This document shows, in pieces, positions 43,185 to 54,190 of a DNA stretch of 64,000 bases. The stretch comes from Heterodera schachtii (taxonomy: Eukaryota; Nematoda; Chromadorea; Rhabditida; Heteroderidae), in assembly GCA_023374025.1 (NCBI GenBank), contig SIJG01000108.1:158303-222302 (forward strand), written 5' to 3'. Below the pieces are notes generated by a model. The model had not been told where the DNA came from and made no database searches. It worked only from the letters and a program-made list of their open reading frames with translations. Each line of letters starts with the position of its first letter. The stretch's first letter is position 1. A program made the position numbers and the translations under genes.

Positions 43185-43985
43185 GTGAGGGCCTATTCAT
43201 AAAAATATGCATTCATATCGCGAAATATTGATGAATATACACATTTGTGAGGGCCTATTCATAAAAATATGCATTCATATCGCGAAATATTGATGAATAT
43301 ATACATTTGTGAGGCGCGGCCTATTCATAAAAATATGCATTCATATCGCGAAATATTTATGAATATACACATTTGTGAGGGCCTATTCATAAAAATATGC
43401 ATTCATATCGCGAAATATTGATGAATATACACATTTGTGAGGGCCTTTCATAAGAATATGCATTCATATCGCGAAATATTGAGGAATATACAAATTTGTG
43501 AGGGCCTATTCATAAAAATATGCATTCATATCGCGAAATATTGATGAATATACACATTTGTGAGGGCCTATTCATAAAAATATGCATTCATATCGCGAAA
43601 TATTGATGAATATACACATTTGTGAGGCCCGGCCTATTCATAAAAACATGCATTCATATCGCGAAATATTGATGAATATACACATTTGTGAGGGCCTTTC
43701 ATAAGAATATGCATTCATATCGCGAAATATTGAGGAATATACAAATTTGTGAGGGCCTATTCATAAAAATATGCATTCATATCGCGAAATATTGATGAAT
43801 ATACACAGTTATGAGGGCTTATTCATAAAAATATGCATTCATATCGCGAAATATTGAGGAATATACAAATTTGTGAGGGCCTATTCATAAAAATATGCAT
43901 TCATATCGCGAAATATTGATGAATATACACAGTTATGAGGGCTTATTCATAAAAATATGCATTAACATGGCGAAATATTGACGAA
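43185..43985 (+). repeat. 62-bp tandem array (about 13 units) upstream of the KAYCTG gene
   Basis: Unit: tattcataaaaatatgcatt catatcgcgaaatattgatg aatatacacatttgtgaggg cc. It includes self-complementary words tcgcga and atgcat. Some units alternate between two subtypes (gaggaatatacaaat versus gatgaatatacacat). It ends ~140 bp before the gene ATG at 44125. Two degenerate units remain at the inverted fragment (49870-49990), so a two-unit state existed before expansion here. Confidence 0.95.
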
Positions 43986-43989
43986 TATA

Positions 43990-44124
43990 CGGGCTAATTG
44001 GCAAAGTATGGCAACTGTATTTAAAAGCACTTTGTGAAACTAAGGAGGACCATTTATCGCAAAATAAAATTCACAAGTTGCCTTTCTTCGCTACATACAC
44101 AAATACATATTATCTATTTGGAAA
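43990..44124 (+). promoter_or_regulatory. Promoter region of the KAYCTG gene, conserved at copy 2
   Basis: Contains TATA-like tatttaaaag at ~44018. tcgcaaaataaaattcacaa and ttgcctttcttcg follow before the ATG. The inverted copy at 54190-54049 shows aatataaaagcag, tcgcaaaattcaaattcaca and the same ttgcctttcttcg, so spacing and boxes are conserved. Confidence 0.65.
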
Positions 44125-46006
44125 ATGGTGTCCCAATTCTCGTCAAAGTTCTTATTCATCACCATATTCGGCCTCTTCATCATCATTGAGACATTGTTGT
44201 GCCCAACTGCTGAAGCATCAGAGAAAGTCACAATCAAAGCTTATTGTACAGGAGATGCTTCATACCGATTCCCAGTCTATGCCACTGTTGAGATACGTTT
44301 AAAGGATTGCGAAACACTTGGCTATGTTAAAAAAGGTGAACAGGTGTATAGTGAATAAATGAATGAAAGCTAAAAGCACCCAATTCACTCAAAAACTGGG
44401 AGAATTAATTAATATTTCCAATTTTTTGCAATACTCCGTACGCTTGTAAAAGAAAAATATGTTCGGGTTTTGAAAAAAGTTGGATTAATTTTTTCAATAC
44501 AGGCTGATTTTAAAATCAACTTGCTTAATATCTGTGCATATAATTAAAAATCACGTAATTGGTAATAATTTTTCTCCTGCATTTTCCAACAACTGGCATT
44601 GCGGACTGGAATGCCGCAAAATCATGCGCAATCCCTTCCCGCGCCGGTCTCTAGCTCAAACAATAGATTCGAATATCCTTTTAGAAGTGAAATGTATAAA
44701 GGAGGGAATTTCTTATGCATTTGTTTTTGAACGGAAGCAAAGCCATCCGGCGGTTATTCATACTGAAATGACTACTGACGGACGAAACATTCAATGCGTG
44801 GATTATGAAGACGAAGAAGATTTGATAATGGAGGACCACTTGAGCACATATTATAAAGCGGACGATGAATGGGTTATGCATCGTGATGAGAATGGATTGG
44901 TAGAAACTGACATGACATCTCAAAGCATGAGGGATCAAATATTTAATCACCCATTATTTATTAATGCGACTAATGCGAGGGATGCATTGTATTCGTACAT
45001 TGGGTACAAGGAGAGACAGAAGACGCTCAAAATCAAAGCCTATTGTACCGGACACCGTTCCAACCCAGTCCCAGTCTATGAAGATGTCCAGAGACGTTTA
45101 GATGCTTGCAAACAACTTGGCAATGTTTGCTGGGGTAAAGAAACTGTGTATTTGAACATATAAACTTTTGCAAATCTACTTTTATGAATCAGTTTATCGT
45201 TTTTAAGCAAATTTATTGAATAATGCAAAAATGCATTTCTTCCTATGAATTTTTAAGAAATTATTAGCATTTGAAAAAGTCTTCCCACCTTTTTAGGAGT
45301 GGAGACTATACCAGGTGTCTTTTGTTTTTATTACAAATTTAAATATGAACGAAAAGCTGAACAAAATGGAATAGAATTTACTAACCATAAAGATGAAAAG
45401 GATAAAGAGTTGGAGAAACACTTGTTATTTTACCATAAAAATGGGAAAGACGAGCAGTTGGCGATACTGTTAAGGTCATATCATAACTTGAAGAAAGTGT
45501 TGGAGGGTCGCGAAAAAGATTTTGCGCAGGTGAACAGTTTGAACGACTTGGGAGCGATGTCGAGGACGTATGATAATATGGACAATGGATTGGCTGGGCA
45601 AAAACAGTATGAGCAGGAGGGCAAGCAACACCAAATGTTCGGTTTCTTGCATCCGATTTCAGAGGAAAACTTGAAGAGGCAAAAAGTGATGTATGACGCC
45701 GCTAAGAATGAGTTAGAAGCGTACATGAAAAAATGAAGCAACGATTGGACCAAGAGTTGGCGATTAAGAAGAGTTTAGAAAATGAAAAATTGGACACGGA
45801 GATGGAGATGGAAGAGAAGCTGAAGAATGATTCGGAAAAGCATGCCGAGAAAGGAGGAGAAGAAATCAGTGAGAATGGAAGGGAAATGGGGTGGGGGTGT
45901 GGTAAGAAAAAGAAGGAATGCGTACAGGTGCGTTTCATGAGTCGTAAAAAAATCTCGGACACCAAATCCGTAAGACTCAAAACTCTATATCGGAATCCTC
46001 AATTTT
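44125..46006 (+). CDS. Secreted protein with two KAYCTG domains and a coiled coil, copy 1
   Basis: Exon 1 from ATG 44125: signal peptide (FLFITIFGLFIIIETLLC), then domain 1 VTIKAYCTGDASYRFPVYAT / VEIRLKDCETLGYVKKG, donor gtgaac in phase 1. Exon 2 (~44503-45134) carries a linker (CVDYEDEEDLIMEDHLSTYY) and domain 2 LKIKAYCTGHRSNPVPVYED / VQRRLDACKQLGNV.WG, donor gtaaag, also phase 1. Exon 3 from 45297 starts VETIPGVFCFYYKF and is a charged helical region (LGAMSRTYDNMDNGLAGQKQ). The one-base-short A run at 45728-45733 stops it at 45736. Copy 2 continues. In the next frame the acidic tail runs to 46006. The domain faintly resembles transthyretin-like proteins (nematode-expanded), low certainty. 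The exon 1/2 junction was not resolved. Confidence 0.65.
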
Positions 46007-47941
46007 AATTTTCAAAGATATGGTTGAATTGAACCTTTAAATGTTTGGTCACATTTTTCAGACAGGTGGCAAAATGGGGTAATTTTTGGTAATTTAGTTC
46101 TCCATAATGAACCAACGACTGTAGAGAAAAAGCTCGACCAGAGAAAAGGAAAAAATGTCATTGTTTCTTCTCCATCACAACAGTAATGTGATGGAGAAAA
46201 GAGGGAGAAGATGCTGAGATGAAAAGAGAATGAGGAGGGTGAAACGGACGAGGAAGAAAAGGATAGGAAGAGGAGGAAAATGAGAAGGAAGAAAAGAGGG
46301 GGAAAAGAATGAGGAGAGATGGAAGAGCAAGGAGAGTTATTTTTAGTTATCGAACTTTCCTAAATTATCTTTTAAGCAGGCCCATTTACTAAAAAATAGG
46401 GGAGAGAGGAACAAGCCTGAAAAATCTCAAACAAAATCGAGTCCACTGGCGGTTCCATAGGTACCGTCAGTAAATGCTTTTATCATGGAATGAAAATAGA
46501 AATCGCAAACCTAAAAATTAATTTTGTGACTGCTTTAAAATTGTCTGTCATCATTTTCTGTTTGATTTTTCTTTAAAGGTTCTGTAATTTACTTCGGTTT
46601 TCCACATTTATATTCTACTCTCATTTAATGCTTTCCATTTTTGAAGAAGTAAAAAGCTTTGGCAAAAAGCAACCTAACAAAAAAAGGAAAAAGGGTTCAG
46701 CGGCGCAAAGTCGCCGCGAAAACGTTTGAAAATTTGAATGCCATTTGTGCATTTAGGAAACGCGCAGGGATGGTGGCACTTTTTAGGAAACGCACCAGCA
46801 CGCCAAAAAATGACCAAATTTTACGAATTAGGGTCAATTTTAATGAAAAAGAAGTTTATGGACCCGTGGTGCCGATAGGCACTGCCCGGTGTAAGAGTCC
46901 ATTGGCAAGCGCACCTATAATTTGCATTTTCCAATGGTTTTGAGTTTGGGAACTATGAGAAATATTTACCCAATTTTTTAAGAAAAATATTTTGGTGGAA
47001 AATTTGAAAGCTTATTGGGATTTGTTAATTCGAGCGAATTTTTCAAAGAAAATTAATGAATTTTAATTAAATTTGTTATACTTGAAATTTGACTTTTTTT
47101 TTAAAATCATTTTCTTACCTTTAGAGCAGTTCTTAATTTTTGTATAGGATTTTTCTGTGTTAAAAATTAGGTATTACGAGAAAATTTTAGACGCCTTTCG
47201 AAAAAATTTTTTTTTGATTTTTAATGAGGTAATTTCGAATTTGAGAATTTTTATTTTTTTTTAATATTTCGTGATTTTGATTTAGGATAATTTTTTTTAT
47301 AAAAGTCTGTAAAATGTCAGGTCATTTTCAAAAAAATTGTTCTTAAATTAAATACTACCGAAACACACATTAAAATTTTTTATTTGTCAACCAAACCTTC
47401 CAATTCCCAGCAAATTCATTTATCAAACAGAAATTTGAAACATCCATTTAAAAATAAAAAAAATGGAAATAAATAAAAAAACTAAAAGAAATGACTTTTA
47501 AACAATTATGCTCACAAAATTTTACAAAACCTTGAGTCAAACTTTTTTTGCATAACTTTTTTGAAACACAATGAAATTTATTGAAATTTTAAAGATAAAT
47601 AGATTGAAAATGAAAAATTTAATCTAATTATTTCTGAAAAATTATAAAGCATTGAACATGCCATGTTTTATTCCATGGTCATGCATATTTATTTATAAAC
47701 ATTTAAAATTCTAAATTTCTTAAAATGCAATTGAGCCAAAATTAATTTATATATTGAATAGCCCTAAGAATTCTCGATTTATCTTTAAAATTTCAAAAAA
47801 TTTCATTGCGTTTCAAAAAAGTTATGGCCAAAAAATTTTGACTCAAGATTTTTTGAAATTTTGTGACCATAAGTTTTTGAATATTCTGATAGAGAACACA
47901 TAGAGTTATTGAATGATACCAAGAATTATTAATTTGATTGG
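46007..47941. other. Intergenic, with a 145-bp purine tract and foldback remnants
   Basis: 46190-46335 is almost pure A/G on the plus strand. 46860-46890 carries the ggtgccgataggc dispersed word. 47540-47930 is a foldback relative of 6741-7135 (agccctaagaattctcgatt, gaatgatacc). No gene. Confidence 0.5.
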
Positions 47942-49787
47942 TTCTGGTGTGCAACAAAAAAAAATTAGGAAAATCATTGGGCTAAAATTGAATTTTCCTG
48001 TTTCATCAATGGCAACATTAAAATTTTTTTCTTTTAAAATTAAAATATTTCTAAAAATAATAAAAAATAGAAAAATATTTTTTCTTTTACAGGGCGACGA
48101 TTAACTTTATTTCATCCAAACTTATATAATTTAGAAGCATTCCTTAAAAATAAAAAATAAATTTTACTAAAAAATAATTGTACAATTTACCTGTTAAGAA
48201 ATCGATGCGAATTTTTTTTCCGATTGGCAAATGGAAATTTGGGAAAAAGGTTCAAGTTTTTAGCCACTTACAGTGAAAATTAATTATTAAAAATACGTAG
48301 TGCTTTTTTAATTTCTACAAAATTATCATAATAATTTTATGAAGCAACAAAACTATATAAATTTGTTACATTGTTAATTTTTAAAAATTAACAAAAAATT
48401 CCAAACTCATGCTAGTCATAACTTTTTTTTATGTTGCCATTGATTAAAAGAAAATTCAATTTTAGCTAAACGAATTTCCGAGTTTTTTTGTGCTACTTCA
48501 GAAATGCCTATCCGATTCTTGAATATACAGTAATGCACAAAAAAGCTCTATTAGCCCGGCAAAATCTCAAAAATTTTACTAGAATATAAATAAAAGTAGG
48601 GCCAAAAAATTTCAAAAAATGACCTTTTCTGGCCATTCTTCTAGCGCCGCGCGCCATATCTTTTTATTTTGTGATTTTGTAAATTTAAATTTTTGGCTTT
48701 TTGATGAATGGTATTTATTCAATTATTTTTAGAAATATTTTAATTTTAAAAGAAAAAATTTTAATGTTGCCATTGATGAAACAGGAAAATTCAATTTTAG
48801 CCCAATGACATTCCTAAAAAGGTCAAATTAAAAATTTTTTAAAAATGCGGACATGCGAGACTGAACCCGCAAGATTGAATTTCTATCCAGAAATTCTGGA
48901 CAATTAAAATACTACAAAATTCCGCAATTTTTGCTCTATAATAAATTTTATTTTACATTTTTATCACGTTTTTGAGAATTGTTATAAAAATAAAAGTGAT
49001 TTTTGGATTCGGGACAAAAGGGGGGTGCACATGGTTTTTGGGTGTAAAAATTTTTCACCAAAAAATCGGATCCGGACGCTGTACATTATTTTTCTATACA
49101 TTTTTACATTATTTCCAATGCTTTAAATTAATTTAACTTTTGTTGTATTTATTTAATTTTAAAGTAAATTATTTTTGTTGAAACAATGAAATAAAAACAT
49201 AAGAAAATTATTTTATATTTTTAACCAAAATAAATTTAAAAACGGATGCAATAATAATTAATTTAAAACCAAAATATTCCCCCCTTTTATTATTTAAAAA
49301 TTCCGTGTATTTTTTTAAATTTGAATTTATAAAAAAAAATATTTCATTTCAATTTCAATAAATATTCAATTATTAGAAACTTTAGTTTCTTTTTAATTAA
49401 TAAAAGGAGGAATTTATTTAAAAATTTTATAAATTTATAATCCATCCAAATTTTACTCTTATTTTTTAATAAAGCAATTTTTCTTATGTAATTAATTTTA
49501 ATCCATGATGTACCTCTTCTAATCACTGTTGTACTTCTTCTATCCGTGATTATACCTCTTCCCCCGTGGTTGTACCTCTTCCACCCGTGTTTGTACCTCT
49601 TCTACCATTTGCCCGTGGTTAAAGCGCCCGTCCACGCCGAACAAAATCCAAAAACGGGCGCGAAGCGCCGGTCAGAAATTGCATTTTTACATTATTTCGA
49701 TAAATTTGATTCAAAACGATATATTGATTCATAAAAATTGGTTTGAAAAATTGTGTTAAATGGAAAATTTTTCTTGTTCAAATAAAC
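47942..49787 (-). repeat. 1.84-kb inverted repeat, right arm
   Basis: Partner of 40424-42266. Directly outside it (49793-49856) is a fragment of the KAYCTG gene family on the minus strand. So the right arm still has its original neighbour, and the left arm is probably the derived copy. Confidence 0.95.
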
Positions 49788-49792
49788 TGTTT

Positions 49793-50075
49793 ATTTACCC
49801 CAGTAAACATTGCCAAGTTGTTTGCAAGCAGCTAAACGTCTCTGGACATCGGCTTTTTTGAAAATGCCCTAACAAATTTGTGTATTCATCAATTTCACCA
49901 CATGAATGCATATTTTTATGAATATGCCTTCATAAATTTGTATATTCATCATTATTTCACCATATTAATGCATATTTTTATGAATAGGACGATGGGATAA
50001 AAGAATTAAGGATTGCAAGCTTACTTTTGATAAAAAAATTTACTGAAAATCTGGTAACAATTTAAACTAAAAATG
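49793..50075 (-). pseudogene. Truncated third copy of the KAYCTG gene
   Basis: 49856-49793 on the minus strand encodes the end of domain 2 only (DVQRRLAACKQLGNVYWG). Upstream of it are two 62-bp-type repeat units (49990-49870), then flank matching 43010-43100. Signal peptide, domain 1 and most of the gene are missing. The 3' side continues straight into the 1.84-kb right arm. Confidence 0.75.
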
Positions 50076-51222
50076 TCAATGGGCGGCAAAATGTGGTGCG
50101 GAAATGTATGCCCGGACGCTGGCCAAACCCGGAGCCAGGCACGACACAAACCTAACAAAATGAACGCAATTGTGGGGGAAAGAGAGGGTTGCAAACGGAT
50201 GCATTTATTTTCCTGGGTGCAATATGTTTTTACTCCACCTTCCCCCCGAAAAAAAATTTGTTTTTTAATTTAGAAAACCTAAGAATTTTTCACAAAAACT
50301 AGAATTTTCTTTGCCTCCGCAATTGCTTTATCGGGCAACAAAATGCGTGGAAATGCGTACATGGCGTTTTTGAAAACGCGCAGCAAAAAAAGTTGATCAA
50401 ATCAGTGCTAAAAGTGAGGAATTATTTTGACAAATGATTATAGGATTCGAAAATTTTTTTTGCTTGGATTGGTATGTTTATGATGACTTTATAATGCTTA
50501 TTTTTGCCTAATTTGGCATTTTTGTGCTTAATGCCGGGGCGCCTGTTTTTGTGCCTATTTTGCCAATTTTAGTGCCAATTTCACAATTTTCGTAAAACTA
50601 AATACCCCTAAGAATTGAAAACTTTTCCCAAAAATTGATTCCCTAATATGATTGTCTTCAAAAAATTTTTGGTTTGCAAATTTTCTTAGTCGAAAAAAAA
50701 TTAATAATTTATTTTCGGATTTTTTCCCCTAAAATGGTGCTATAACGTTATATAAAAACCATCAAAACGGGCATTATATAAAAAAGCATCCAAATGAAAT
50801 TTTTAAACAAAAAATTACCCGTAGGTTTAGCCTAATGAAAACATTTAGAGCTATTGAATGATATCAAATCATTTAATTTCATTTAATTTTGTCGGTTCTG
50901 AGAAAGTTTTGACCAGAAATTTTATGCTCGGAATTATTTAGTTACTTGTAGCTATTATAATATATTAAGTGTTTTTAAATCCTCATAATGAATCTCTTGC
51001 AATTTCATTATGTTTCTATTTATTTGCTAAATCTTTTACTTCTTCATAAATGGAAATAAAATAAATAACCGAAAAAATAACAGAACCTTTAAAAAAAGCA
51101 AACAGAAAATTGGTGACAGGTTTTAAAGCAGTCCCAAAACTAATTGCGTTTTCTACTCGTCCTCTCTTTTAGCGCACCTGTGCGCATCCCTTCCTTCCCC
51201 ACCCCAACTCCATTTACCCCCA
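50076..51222. other. Intergenic
   Basis: No gene or RNA recognised. 50480-50600 is a tttttgccta-type dispersed repeat. 50830-50930 shares gagctattgaatgatatca with the foldback family. Confidence 0.4.
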
Positions 51223-52784
51223 TTAACTGGTTTCTTCCCCTTCATTCTCGGCATGCTTTTCCGTTATAATTTTCTTTTCTATCTCCGTGTCTAATTTATC
51301 ATTTTTTCGCTGGTCCAATCGTTGTTTCATTTTTTTCATGTACGCTTCTAACTCATTCTTAGCGGCGTCATACATCACTTTTTGCCTCTTCAAGTTTTCC
51401 TCTGAAATCGGATGCAAGAAACCGAACATTTGGTGTTACTTGACCTACTGCTCATACTGTTTTTGCCCAGCCAATCCATTGTCCATATTATCATACGTCC
51501 TCGACATCGCTCCCAAGTCGTTCAAACTGTTCACCTGCGCAAAATTTTTTTCGCGCTTCTCCAACTCTTTCTTCAAGTTATGATATGACCTTAACAGTAT
51601 CGCCAACTGCTCGTCTTTCCCATTTTTATGGTAAAATAACAAGTGTTTCTCCAACTCTTTATCCTTTTCATCTTTATGGTTAGTAAATTCTATTCCATTT
51701 TGTTCAGCTTTTCGTTCATATTTAAATTTGTAATAAAAACAAAAGACACCTGGTATAGTCTCCACTCCTAAAAAGGTGGGAAGACTTTTTCAAATGCTAA
51801 TAATTTCTTAAAAATTCATAGGAAGAAATGCATTTTTGCATTATTCAATAAATTTGTTTAAAAACGATAAACTGATTCATAAAAGTGGATTTGCAAAAGT
51901 TTATATGTTCAAATACAGTTTCTTTACCCCAGTAAACATTGCCAAGTTGTTTGCAAGCATCTAAACGTCTCTGGACATCTTCATAGACTGGGACTGGGTT
52001 GGAACGGTGTCCGGTACAATAGGCTTTGATTTTGAGCGTCTTCTGGCTTTGAGATGTCATGTCTGTTTTCTCCAATTCATTCTCATCACGACGCATTGTC
52101 TCGTACATTTTTGGCCATTTATTCTCCGCTTTATAATATGTGCTCAAGTGGTCCTCCATTATCAAATCTTCTTCGTCTTCATAATCCACGCATTGAATGT
52201 TTCGTTCGTCAGTAGTCATTTGAGTATTAACAACAGCCGAATGGTTTTGTTTCCGTTCGAAAATAAATGCATAAGAAATTCGCTCCTTTACACATTTCAC
52301 TTCTAAAAGGATATTCGAATCTATTTTTTGAGCTAGAGACCGGCGCGGAAGGGATACCGCGCAGTATTTTGCGGCATTCCAGTCCGCAATGCCAGTTGTT
52401 GGAAAATGCAGGAGAAAAATTATTACCAATTACGTGATTTTTAATTATATGCACAGATATTAAGCAAGTTGATTTTAAAATCAGCCCTGTATTGAAAATA
52501 ATTAATCCAACTTATTTTCAAAACCCGAACATATTTTTTCTTTTACAAACATAAGGACTATGGCTAAATTGGAAATCTTAATAAATTCTCCCAGTTTTTG
52601 GATGAATGGGATGGTTTTAACTTTCATTTGTTAATTTTTCTCAAATTCACCTTTCTTAACATAGCCAAGTGTTTCGCAATCCTTTAAACGTATCTCAACA
52701 GTGTCATAGACTGGGATTGGGTATGAAGCACCGCCTGTACAATAAGCTTTGATTGTGACTGTCCCCGATGCTTCAAGAGTTGGT
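51223..52784 (-). CDS. KAYCTG-domain protein, copy 2, mature part
   Basis: Inverted paralogue of 44125-46006. 52784-52631 encodes domain 1 (VTIKAYCTGGASYPIPVYDT, KDCETLGYVKKG, donor gtgaat). ~52460-51920 encodes the linker and domain 2. ~51765-51223 encodes the helical part. Here the A run (seven A) keeps the frame through AYMKKMKQRLDQ to a GEETS stop. A precise 93-bp in-frame deletion removes 31 residues before domain 2. There are small differences such as MYETMRRDENELEK. 52375-52350 also differs in the splice region. The signal peptide exon is not adjacent; it sits ~1.2 kb away at 54048, beyond an inserted element. Confidence 0.65.
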
Positions 52785-52933
52785 GTAATGGCTGATCGAA
52801 AATGGCTGTGGGAGCCGAAAATGCTGTGGGAGTAAAAGCAACAGGGGCCAAAACCAAGAAAAGATGGCCCCAAAAGCATCAGTCAACCCTCGAGCGGTGG
52901 ATGGGGCCTAGTGGCTAACAAGGGAACATTTCC

Positions 52934-53311
52934 GAGCTGTAAATTGGAAAATGCATATGTATTATATACCCTTGGATAGAACAGGGTCGAATTTTTGTTC
53001 GATTTAGGGTTAGGGGTTCAAAATTGGGTGAAATGAATATCAAATTCGTGATCACTGGCTCAAAAACCCCAAAAAAATATTTTTTTAAATTCAGATGGAA
53101 CGAACCCATGGACCGAAAACCCATTTTTAACCAACTTGCAACTCATTTTCGCTTAATTTCCTCTTTCAAGAATGGGCAATTTTCCGGTTTTTGAGGCCCT
53201 GTAACTCTTGAACTAGGCGCCGGACGCCGCTAAAATTAAAAATTCACAATAGAAGTCGACCTGCTCTATCCAAGGGTATATAATAAACATGCATTTTCCG
53301 ACTTACAGCTC
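52934..53311. mobile_element. 378-bp foldback nested in the composite element
   Basis: Ends gagctgtaaattggaaaatg and (inverted) cattttccgacttacagctc. Inner arm atacccttggatagaacagg versus ctgctctatccaagggtat. Contains the dispersed aattcgtgatcactggc repeat. It splits a tRNA-like sequence, whose second half resumes at ~53333. Confidence 0.8.
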
Positions 53312-53474
53312 AGAATCTCCCCCTGTAAGACAACGGTTCCACGTAAGGGGCCCAGAGCGGCAGTTCAAATCCGGCCTTCCACCCCAATTTTCGCCTACTG
53401 GAGTGTCAATGGTGTGAAAACCAAACGAACTTGTGTGTCCGACAAGTGCCAACATACTATTTAGCCGAAAAATT

Positions 53475-53560
53475 GGAAGTGAAAAGCCGGATTTGAACCG
53501 CCGCTTTGGACCCCTTACTTGGTTCCGTTGTCATAGCCACTAGACCACATCCTCCGCTGG
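53475..53560 (-). repeat. tRNA-related SINE-like stretch
   Basis: On the minus strand ggatgtggtctagtggctat has an A-box-like TGGTCTAGTGG. ggcggttcaaatccggctt has a B-box-like GGTTCAAATCC, 45 nt downstream. No clean cloverleaf acceptor stem was found, so it is a derived repeat and not a tRNA gene. Confidence 0.6.
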
Positions 53561-53649
53561 AGGGTTTACTATTTATGGCCATCTTTCCTGCATTTTGGCC
53601 CTGTTGCTTTTGTTCCCACAGTATTATCGGCTCACACAGCCATTTTCGA

Positions 53650-54048
53650 TCAGCCATTACATTCCCCTCCTCTCATATTTGAGCGCCCTCGCTCGTGAGA
53701 TGGCGTTGGGCCGTTCCCTGCTACGCAATGATTCGGCGCGCCACCGGTTCTTTTGCCACAATGCAAGCTGTTGTCTTTGGAGTGTCGACTGGTGTGAAGA
53801 CCAAACGACCTGGGGCGTCCGCCAAGTGTCACCATATTATTTTGGCGAAAGCTAGAGGGTTGACTGTTGTTATGGGTCCGTCTTTCCTTCATTTTGGCAA
53901 CTGTTGCTTTTTGCTCCAACAGCATTCTCGGCTCCAACAGCCATTTTCGATCAGCCGCCATTATAGTTAGACACAACATTGTCTCAATGATGATGATGAG
54001 GCCGAAGATGGTGAGGAAAAAAAAGTTTGGTGAGAATTGGAACAGCAT
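53650..54048 (-). pseudogene. Displaced signal-peptide exon of copy 2 running into transposon
   Basis: ATG 54048 encodes MLFQFSPNFFFLTIFGLIII and IETMLC, matching the copy-1 signal peptide. At ~53966 the homology stops exactly where the transposon begins, and the frame continues through it for about 105 codons (AADRKWLLEPRMLLEQKA...). If transcribed, the product would be a signal peptide fused to transposon-derived residues. Confidence 0.6.
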
Positions 54049-54190
54049 TTTCCAACTAAGTAATGTGTGTGTGTATGTATGTAACCGAAGAAAGGCAATT
54101 TTGTGAATTTGAATTTTGCGACAAATGATTTCACTGACTGCTTTTATATTCAATGCCACCCTTCGCCAATTTGCCACCTTATACGCACAG
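54049..54190 (-). promoter_or_regulatory. Promoter of copy 2, matching copy 1
   Basis: Minus-strand TATA-like aatataaaagcag and the boxes listed for 43990-44124. A (tg)n-like tract, acatacacacacacacatta, lies before the ATG. Confidence 0.6.

Larger units (their letters stand above)
52785..53965. mobile_element. Composite foldback transposon inserted in copy 2
   Basis: The left end tgtaatggctgatcgaaaat then ggctgtgggagccgaaaatg is inverted at the right end as cagccattttcgatcagccg then ccattata. A further inverted terminus lies at ~53585-53665, so two related elements seem joined. Each head carries a tRNA-like stretch: ggcctagtggcta at 52907 and its inverted relative ggtctagtggctatgac near 53550, followed by ggttcaaatccgg. 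One arm is split by a 378-bp foldback. Confidence 0.75.

Noticed and set aside
43185..43985. CRISPR-like array
   Set aside because: Units are head-to-tail with no unique spacers, in a eukaryotic intron-containing context.
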